Under the pieces are notes generated by a model that saw nothing but the letters and a program-made list of their open reading frames with translations, was not told where the DNA came from and searched no databases. The position numbers and the translations under genes were made by a program. DNA of 64,000 nucleotides from Bedellia somnulentella (Eukaryota > Arthropoda > Insecta > Lepidoptera > Bedelliidae): NCBI GenBank assembly GCA_963576735.1, contig OY755173.1:9208873-9272872 (forward strand), in the 5' to 3' direction. This document shows positions 55,320-64,000 of the stretch, piece after piece. Positions within the stretch are counted from its first letter, which is position 1, and each line of letters opens with the position of its first letter.

Positions 55320-57049
55320 CATTTAAATCCTATGTAGCTACCTCCGTTAGGTAATTATCTTTATATAGTTCTATTTCCGCTGCTGGATTTTCTATTCCCA
55401 ATCTTCAATCAGTGCTTCAATATTTAACGAGCTCTAAATGAGAACTGAACGCTCTTTTAGAACTATTACAGGACAAATCCAATTTGATCAGATTTCCGTT
55501 TCATAAGGTATAAATCTGGATTTTAAACTTTTAAATCTTTACTTTGAAAAAAAAAGATCAGTTTTAAGGACGTTTTTTATCATAATTTATGCAGTCTCAA
55601 GGAAAGAAATTGTAACGCATACGTTTTTTAAGCCATTATTTTATTATCCTGGTAATCCTTTCGCGCTTCGTATTGAATATGAATTCATTTATATTTATGA
55701 TTCATGTTTTCTTTTAACTTTGGATTCTTGACTTTCTTAGCTTATTTTCATATTTGATCTGTATTTTTTATCAGTTGTAATCCTCGAACAATATAGACCT
55801 TAATAATATATTTTAATTAATCTATTACCAAAGAATTTATTATTTTGTCTTACAAAGCAAGAAACTTTATAATTTAAAGTAACGAATTATATGTTGCTAA
55901 ATATTTCGATTTCACATGAAAAATTCAACACCATTATTTGTGACTGTAATTTTTGTACATCTTGATTTTTAGTCTAAAAAATAACAATTAATTACTAAGA
56001 AAGGTAAAAAAAAATTCTTTAACTGCAGACTTTTAAATAATCCAAAAAAAAACGCAACAGTACTTTAAAACAAGGGCATAAATTCAGAAATTATGGAATC
56101 TTAAGGAGTAAAGATAATAGACCAACCTGTTTACGTTAATGTAGGAACATGAAAAATTATTTAGATGAAATCTATAAAATTTACAATTTAGGTTCTTAAA
56201 TTGTTGAATTAAGCAAGTTTTATCGTACATGTAGCAACACTCTGTTATTTTTTTGCTTTCCACCTCTATTTAAATAACAACAAAGATGAATTAAGAGAAA
56301 ACATAACAATATAGCACTAGCTGCTTGACATGTCCAAATTAAGTGCCACAAAAATTACTTTCTGAGCAGTTGTATTAAAATAACATTAACGTTAACGTTG
56401 TATATTGCCAATGTCTCTCTGTAATAAAAATACAATACATTTTATTAACATTTTGATGTACAATACCTGAATTTTGGTAAAACTGAACTTAACAAATAAC
56501 ATTTTCAGTAAATAAGCGAATCTGGGCAGACTTGACGAGGAATCAGGTTTAATTACGACTCCCTTATATTTCCTTGTCGAGACGGCTGTTCATCATGTCT
56601 GCGTTTCACGAGATTTATAATAAGTTGTACCTATTAATTTGGATGAATTCAAAGTGGATTAAATAAGTGTATTTGTATTACCGTGTTTTCTTAAGTTTAT
56701 GGTTTGACATCGCATGGTCTGCATATTCACGGGATTTTCTTTCCACCATGTGTCAATTCTATTAACGTTGGGCTGTTTTTAATTTGTTTAATTTATTGAT
56801 AAAATATTTTATGAATGTACAATTTTCCGCAGCTTAAATTTTGATCACAGTACATAACTTTTATTGTAAGCCTTTGAATATAAAGTATGTGTCCACAAAC
56901 AAACGAATCAGAGCAACAAAATGTGCTATCCAAAGTCATTTTTAAGTTGTTCTTAATTTCATAGTGCAAGCCATTTTATACCTACTTACTGATAACCTCA
57001 GAATCATAAGTAAGAAATAAATCTACTGAGTTGTGAAATTATCTCAAAC
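55320..57049. other. AT-rich intergenic DNA
   Basis: No coding region, repeat family or RNA gene that I can support. Confidence 0.5.
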
Positions 57050-57385
57050 TCAAAACGTTCACGCGTTCACACGTACTAATACTTCTGAACATCGCGTGAC
57101 ATTTTCACCTGGTTTTCAGAGTACCCACATTTGGCTTGGACAAAGTACTTATGTGAAAGGGAGCAGGCCTATCGCCGTTTTGTACGAATACACTGTCACA
57201 TGACAAAATACAACTTAGCCATAGCCATGTGGGATTCTTCACGGTGTTTTCCCTCACTGTTAATAACCACATTAAATTCAGTACACAACATACATACGTA
57301 TGACAAATTGGTGTAGGCCCGACCTGCGATTTGAACCCTCATCGTCTGTACGATAAGTGGTGTTCTACCTACAGAGCTATCACGG
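57050..57385 (-). mobile_element. SINE family B copy, near full length
   Basis: Reverse copy from AAACGTTCACGCGTTCACAC to the tRNA-like head (TTTGAACCCTCATCG, CTACAGAGCTATCAC). Both open frames here are shadows. Confidence 0.65.
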
Positions 57386-57765
57386 TTGCCTTGGAAAGTA
57401 TACAAAGGAAATACACACCACATTGCCCAATGATAATTCCAAAAGCAATAATATTCTAAGTCACCTCTTATGAAACCCACTCAGAAAAAAATATTACTTG
57501 AACTGATTTGAACAATATCATTGTAAACTAACTAAAAATAACTAACAAACATTGGTAGCATAGCTGCAATTTTTCATAGAAAACTATTTTAAGGTTTATC
57601 GGAATCTGTATCGCACTAATGATCTGCCTAACTTAATCCTTACCCTTATATAGCAAAAGAGATCTTGTATGTGAACTAAAGAAATTCATGAATTTACAAT
57701 TAAGAAACTTTCAAGTATATTCTACGTAAAAAGAAAGATTTTGATTTATTAGGTCTATTTTTTAA

Positions 57766-58427
57766 CACTTTGACAGCCGAAGGGTTTAAAACGCGCCTTC
57801 CCTGGTTCGCCGGCGATTTTCGCCGATATTGCAACATGTATAAAATGAGAACTACCAAAGATGGATCTATAATTCTTTTTTTATTTACACTATCGATTTG
57901 TTTCTTTTTAGGATAAAAATAAAAAACATATTTAAATAGATTATTTTTTTATTTAAAAATGTAATATAAAAAGGGGGTTTATGAAAAAAAATAAAAGTCG
58001 AACTTGATCTTGTTTGCCTGTAATTTGTGATTATGTTGTATAATCCTTGCGTGTATGAAACACTTTAAAGCAAGGATGGTAGCACAAAGGCACGTCGCAG
58101 TCTGGGCAGTAAAATATCGTTTCTTTGCGTCCTCGTTTGCCAGTGTTTGTCTTAGAAGCACAAACTTTGTACGCTCTTGCCACTTTCTGCTTTTTTTCGG
58201 TGCTCAGTATCCTTTCGAGAAAGTGCCATCCTACTAGTCTGGTACTGCTGTCTGCATGGTGTGGGCCACGTGAGGGTCCTGGTACTATACCAATACACGT
58301 TAAAGACGCACCACGGACGTCGTTTTTAAATAAACACTAGGAAAGTCAATGCCGTACGGAGTACGTGATCAGCGTCCTGAGGCAATGAACCTGACACGTA
58401 CTCAGCACGTGATTGGCTGTTAAAGTG
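57766..58427. mobile_element. piggyBac-like element, internally deleted
   Basis: 662 bp between TTAA targets (57762-57765, 58428-58431), with inverted ends CACTTTGACAGCC and CACTTTAACAGCC. TTAA targeting and the cysteine-rich C-terminal coding remnant identify piggyBac. Confidence 0.85.
58031..58285 (-). pseudogene. piggyBac-like transposase C-terminal fragment
   Basis: On the minus strand it reads RLVGWHFLERI, a basic linker and the cysteine-rich end ETIFYCPDCDVPLCYHPCF, then FHTRKDYTT-stop at 58033-58031. This is the C-terminal zinc-binding domain that recognises piggyBac termini. The DDD catalytic domain is absent. Confidence 0.85.
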
Positions 58428-58854
58428 TTAAAAGACGTGAAGAAAGCAAAGTTATAAATTATTCTCTTTAGAGTAGGCCAAATGATCCATTGCCAACGTA
58501 TATACCAAAGGATAATATGAGAGAAATTTCTTCAAAGAAACTTGAGACGTATGATGGATACGGATTGTAATAATAAAGAAATATTAACAAAGTTTAATAA
58601 CAAAAAGGTCGGCTGAAAGGCTTAGTAAAGTATTGGAGTGATGACCTGAACTTTTTAAACTTCAAATTGGTTAAATAAAACTACTATTTATAAGTTGTTG
58701 GTAAAGCAATATGAAATTATTTAAAGAATTATATATGAGAAAAAAAACTACAATTCTGCACCTCGCTCAAAAGCGACTGTAGAAATAATAAGCCTTTTTA
58801 GCCAAAGAGTTAGTTGGTTTCTTACTCGTTTATTAATAATGTAGTATTATAAAT

Positions 58855-58990
58855 TGATCATGTAGAGAATGTGCTCAATAAAGCAGGCGCTCCAAGTATG
58901 AAGAATAAAAGTTTGAGAAGTTTGTCAGGATTGTACAAAGTGGCAATCGATGGTCTCTGCCAAACCAAAAAGAAATCATGGCATGCGTAA
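58855..58990 (+). mobile_element. LINE 3' tail fragment
   Basis: Contains AATGTGCTCAATAAAGCAGG, a SMKNKS-like coding scrap and a VTKWQSMVSAKP-like tail. Confidence 0.45.
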
Positions 58991-60039
58991 TTGAATGTAT
59001 CTATGTTCGACTTAAAGTTACGCTTATTGTAAAATATTTGTATTTTATAAGCTTGTTTTCCTATGTTATCGGTAGCGATAAATAAATCATGTAGGAGTAC
59101 AGGCATTTGTAAACACTTTGATAAACATACACCTGAGATTTCGAAGTTCGAAACTCCATTCTAATAATAATACACAATTGAACTTCGATAAAATTATATT
59201 TACAGACTCTACTCGCGCCGTACGGTGGAAAGTTCCTTCGTACACTCAATAAATTATAACTTTCACGATTCTGGGTAAACACCTTACTTAATTCAAAAAC
59301 TTTACAAGAGAATTGTGTTATTTTAATACAAACATATACTCCCGCCCTAACTCAAAATACTATAAACCATAAATTAGGATTCGAATTCTAGATTGGAGAG
59401 AATAAAGATTTTGAAATAAAGGTGCGTTGATAATGGGCTTTCATTTCACCCACAAACCTTCAAGCAACCCAAAGCTAGCAGAATCATTTGTCGTCTTATA
59501 TAATACTACATGAAGAGAAGGCCTTATATTTATCTTAGCTGACTTTGCCCGCCTGAATATGTTATTAAATTAGCCCTTTTCGTTGTAATGTTTTCTTTCA
59601 TTTAATCAACCTCGTTGAAAAATGCTGTTTGAACTTCATTAATAGAATACCCTTTTTGCACGGGAATAATGTTTGAAAACACTGTCTAAGATTAAATGAG
59701 GGTCTGAATTTTTTACAAACCTCTGTTTTATTTAATCTCTGTTGTTATCATTCACTGCCTTCGGAAGACCCATTCAAAAATTTCCAAGAGTATATTTAGC
59801 AATAAAATGTCGGTGGGTTATTCTTGTTTTTGTTATTAAATTAAATAAAATTTTGTTAGAAGTTATAATATAATACAATCGCTAGTTATAGTTTTTTTTA
59901 AAGAAGCTATAATTTAGCATGTTGGTTAATTAATGCTTTCTACAATTAAGAAATAATGATAAAAATGCATCAATATACTAAAAATGGGTATTCAAAATAT
60001 TCATTGTATTCCGTTCGGTTAATATTTTTGGCGGTACGA
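58991..60039. other. AT-rich intergenic DNA
   Basis: Only a heavily decayed family-A trace around 59330-59515. No gene seen. Confidence 0.4.
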
Positions 60040-60255
60040 GCATCTAAAAATGCCATACACACAGTGCTATGCTGTACTTGATTATGTGACAGACTATTCG
60101 TACAAAAACGGCGACAGGCGTGCCCCATATCATATAGTTGCACTGTCCGTGCAAAAAGAAGATAGTCAGAACAACAGGTGACAAAAATTACACGAGATAT
60201 TTAGTTGTTTTCTTACCTCTGCCAACCCTTTGGGGATTTACGGCGCGTTGAGTTT
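60040..60255 (+). mobile_element. SINE family B fragment
   Basis: CGTACAAAAACGGCGACAGG to CTGCCAACCCTTTGGGGATT. Confidence 0.5.
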
Positions 60256-61199
60256 GAACTATTTAAACTCTAAACAATCATTACTCTCTGAGCTAACATG
60301 TTGTGCATTTAGTGCTCGGTGTGTTGCAAACGGTAGCACTGCAAGGGGTTTCATTCTGTCTTCGGACATTTGCTTGCAATGAGCACATACATTAGCTTAG
60401 AAACAAATACCGAGTCTCGTGTAGAGATAAATTAAGATCTGGACTTTAACATAATATATTTGGGGTGTTAACCGAGAATTTGGTGGAACTATTCTGAACT
60501 TTATCTAAGAATTTAACCTCTACATTATTTCATTTTGTTTTGTTTTTAAATATTCATTATAAAAATTGGTGTGTTTTTTCCAGTAGATATTTTAACACAA
60601 TAATGAGCTTTTGCACTGAACCATTATGAAGACATACATGCATATACTCACGGTTGTTTATTTATTTATTTATTCAAGGCACACCAACAGCATTATAACA
60701 TTGATTGCATTCACATTCATTTTAAAGTCTTAGTTAGTTATAATGCCAACAACAGCTCACACAGCATTGACAATATTATAACTTAAAGATATAACTAAAA
60801 ATTTGATTAAAAACCATATTGTGTGATAAGAATAGCCGAAGATTCTGAATTAAATTCCGTCCTTTTGGAAGTTCAAGGGGGAAAATATTCTAGATAGTTC
60901 GTGATGCGTCTATAGCCACATCACCCTACAAACAATTACTTTGACGCTTTTTACGCCATCGACGGTAAGAAATGGACAATGGCTTTTCTAAGCCAATGCT
61001 ACAAAGTTGTACAAAAAAGTGGTACAACTTTTTCAAGCAGAGATATTTACATAATCTGTTTCGTAGATACAATAAAACAAAACAAAAGCTTTTACTTATT
61101 GAATAGTTTCAATAAAATATCATACAAGAATAATATAACTGAAGGCTTCAGCAGCCAATATATATATATATATATATACAAAATTTATGTACAAGCTAA

Positions 61200-61305
61200 A
61201 CACGGGTACGCTGAACACCAGATGACAATGTCACGTGATGTTCAGAATTATTAGTACCTCTGCCAACCCCTTCGGGGATATTCAGCGTGAACGTTTGAGT
61301 TTATG
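61200..61305 (+). mobile_element. SINE family B 3' fragment
   Basis: CACGGGTACGCTGAACACCA to GCGTGAACGTTTGAG. Confidence 0.5.
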
Positions 61306-61720
61306 TGCAAGTAATGTACAGTTAATTACCAGTTTAAAAGAGTAGAAGTCAGAAGAGAGGAGAAGATACATGCTTAAAAATATTAATGAAACTAAACAAG
61401 AGAAGTTGGTGAGGGTCCTGAAAACTGTTCATAAAGTTAACCTTTATATTGAGAAGATATGCAAAACTTGAGTATAATGAAGAAAAAATAATAACTAAAA
61501 TAAACCCAACAGAAAATATACGGAACAGCAACTAATAAATAAATTACTAGGTACTGAAAAGGCGAGTCCGCTTAAATTCCCAAGGGACTATCTTCAACTA
61601 TAATTTGACCCGCATCAATGTAATTTATACATTCTATTTCCATATAATTAAATACGGATTATGTACGCATTCGTAAATTGCCTAATTTGAATTTTATTTT
61701 TGACTTTTTATAATGTTTAA

Positions 61721-61972
61721 CATACATACATACATATACTCACGGCTGTAAATCTCTACAAGGGGTAGCCAGAGCTGAGGAACTAGAAGTTCCTCGGCCA
61801 CTTTTGGAAAGTAGAGTGGGGAAAAGATGGTAAAAATAAAGGTTGTTGGTGATGGGTCTCCAACAGCATCGCCCAAAAACCACTTCATAAATCCCCATAC
61901 CCTTAGTCGCCTCTTACGACACCCATGAGTAGAATGGGGTATTGACATTCTACGCCGGTACAACACAGCATA
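61721..61972 (-). repeat. Family A copy
   Basis: (CATA)n, CTCACGGCTGTAAATCTC to GCCGGTACAACACAGC. The minus-strand open frame here is a shadow. Confidence 0.65.
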
Positions 61973-62447
61973 TTTGAACATTATAACTTATTATTACTCA
62001 AAATTCAAATACTTGACAAATAATTTACAGGAACCAAGTTCAAAACTGTAATCTTAAATTATATTAACAATAGTTCCAAAAATAGTTTCGAAAGCAACAA
62101 TTGATGAATTCAACCCACAACAAAACTTGTTAACTGTCTCGTAAGTTCAATATCCAACCGAGTGGTTTGGGCTGTGCGTTGATATGTCACCTTTGAGTTT
62201 TATTTATATATATATATATATATGTATAGATTTTAGAAGAAGCAAAAATCGATATTACTAATATTATACTTTTGTATACATTCTCTACTAACAATAGCAC
62301 CCTAAGATTAATGTACGTACTAACAAAATTATGGATTTGCATTGTCCGAAATAAATGAGTTTTTTTTCTTTTAATACCATTAAATTATTCCTGTACCGAC
62401 CGGCGGCGGCAGTCAAAATATTATTAAAGAAAAACTTTTATTATTTA

Positions 62448-63263
62448 TAGTGGATCGTCCCAGCTTCGCACGGGTAGCGTTGTTTTTTAAATATCTGAGG
62501 TTTCTTTCTTTAGCCACTGCTCAAGCATTGTGAAATTCAGCGCAATGTTTTCAATTTATTAAATTTATAGCACTCCCTAAACAGTGTAGTTTGGTGATTT
62601 TTAATGCGCTTTGATAAACGGTTCAGTATTTCCGTTTTAAAGCAAATTTTAGAATAAAACGCCATGAAGCATTTATGACAATCTAAAAAATAAATTATTA
62701 CGTGTTGTAGGATCCAACTACTGGCGCCATCTAGTATGTTATATGTAAATTAGTAACGATTCGGTTTTGGTCACGGGCGCGATGGCTTATTTTATGTATA
62801 ATTTCGGTGTTTCTCTACCGATTTCTATGATTCTTTTTTTATTGAATAGGGAATAATGTTACCTTTTTTAAATTTGGGATGAGTGAGAGGTTTACAAACG
62901 TAACAGTAAACAAATATAATCAGAAAGTTCCGAACTGCTAAGCTATCAGAAATTACACGTGTTATTGTGAGTCAACCGTAAAAGATAGACATAAACTGCT
63001 GAGGATTTTTTTTAGATAATTTTATGAAGAATATTTCCGTCACACATGATTTCTATGTAAGTTTAACCATTGAGACTGCACACGCGACGGAATCTTAAAA
63101 AATGTAGTAACTTCTCCCGTTTTCCCAAAATTTCCCAAAATTCCCCTTTTAATACTCTGCTAGAAAGTATACGAAAACCTGCCCAGGAGTATGGAGAATA
63201 ATTGTACCAAGTTTCGTTAAAATCCGTCGCGTAGTTTTTGTTTCCATAAGGAACATACAAACC

Positions 63264-63305
<42 letters not shown>

Positions 63306-63424
63306 AAATTTACTGATTGCATTTTTGGCATCAGTATCGATCCCTAATCACCACCTGATAGTTATTTTGAAAATATATTTCATGTACAGAATTGACCTCT
63401 CTACAGATTTATTATAAGTATAGA
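62448..63424 (-). mobile_element. Helitron-like non-autonomous element, copy 3
   Basis: Third copy, reverse orientation, TC start at 63424-63423. The 3' end reads CTAT in place of CTAG, so the exact left edge is uncertain by one base. Long (GACA)n run near 63264-63302. Confidence 0.68.
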
Positions 63425-64000
63425 TTTATTGAAGACAGCTTTGTCCAGACATACACAGATTAAAAAAATGGCTTAGTGTTAAAGAAAGTTGCCTTAGTAA
63501 TAAACATATTTATTTATTTATTAGTTACTCCTTACTGTCAGTGAACATCTCGCTAAAATCGAGACGTAAAATAAAAGGTTTGTAATAGCTTAATGTATGA
63601 AAATGCTGTTTTTGTATATGTATCATCCATAAACATCCATATGAATTTAGTTCAAAGCAGTTATTTTAATATTGCAAACAGGTACTGAAAAAATTCTATG
63701 AGATTTTAAAATGTCATACTGTTCTGCCACACAATGAGCTTAAATTAATGTCAAAGTTTACATTTCACGTATTCATTTACAGAGTAATCGCACGGAGCAG
63801 TTCCAAAACATTCAAAAGTAGACACACAAGAGATTCCACTACAAATTACTTATTGTCGTGGGAGTAACATCCTTTGATCCGGAATATTAGGCAATCCCAG
63901 CTTGTAGAGATTGCTTGTAGAGAGCTGCACTTTCCACTAAAACCGGACTATGCAACTGTTTCTTACTCAACTTCGAGTCAAAAGTAATAGATTTTTCATC
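63425..64000. other. AT-rich right edge
   Basis: No gene or recognised repeat. Confidence 0.4.

Overview
This is an AT-rich, repeat-dense nuclear window from an insect, most likely a moth or butterfly. The evidence is spliced genes with GT-AG introns, CTAGT-ending Helitron-like repeats of the Lep1 type, a lepidopteran-style SINE set with tetranucleotide or pentanucleotide tails, and BEL/Pao, RTE-like LINE, mariner, hAT and piggyBac relics. I could place only two conserved gene families. Everything else that I can explain is transposon-derived.

Left part, 1-13.6 kb: two tandem paralogues of a classical NAD-type short-chain dehydrogenase/reductase (SDR; 15-hydroxyprostaglandin dehydrogenase / insect alcohol dehydrogenase-like) lie head to tail on the minus strand. 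The upstream copy (13587 to 6297) is complete: five exons, 273 aa. The second copy (ATG at 3878) shows its first three exons with the same lengths and phases (102/240/174 nt), then leaves the window or is broken; its exons 4-5 are not in 1-1482. Introns and the intergenic gap hold SINEs, LINE tails, a Helitron-like element and several MITEs, one of which ends 76 bp upstream of the second ATG.

Middle, 13.6-28.9 kb: a mobile-element block. It contains a BEL/Pao LTR retrotransposon (14581-20472) with matching LTRs and a 5-bp target-site duplication. It has lost reverse transcriptase, RNase H and most of integrase, and a hAT element with an 8-bp target-site duplication sits inside its 5' LTR. Further right are a MITE with long inverted termini, and an RTE-like LINE reverse transcriptase interrupted by a 145-bp tandem array and a near-perfect 0.6-kb palindrome.

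Right-centre, 28.9-43.1 kb: a complete annexin gene on the plus strand (29231-43102, nine exons, 476 aa). It has a Gly-Tyr-Pro-Gln-rich N-terminal domain encoded by one in-frame cassette exon, then four annexin repeats, each with a complete type-II calcium site. This fits insect annexin B11 (annexin A7/A11 type). A CpG-rich stretch just upstream looks like its promoter. Intron 7 contains an old partial copy of exon 7 together with a copied LINE tail.

Right part, 43.1-64 kb: no conserved host gene found. It holds a decayed mariner (48442-49715) with a partial tandem duplication of its 5' end, two more Helitron-like copies, a hAT with a perfect 17-bp inverted repeat and 8-bp target-site duplication (52775-53755), a piggyBac-like relic (57766-58427), LINE tails and SINEs, separated by anonymous AT-rich DNA.

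No new defence or metabolic system is evident. The points of interest are gene architecture (cassette exon, exon duplication, tandem SDRs) and element architecture (nesting, palindromes, a pol-less but young-looking LTR element). Coordinates, splice sites and inverted or direct repeats were read by eye. Family names come from recognised motifs, not database searches.
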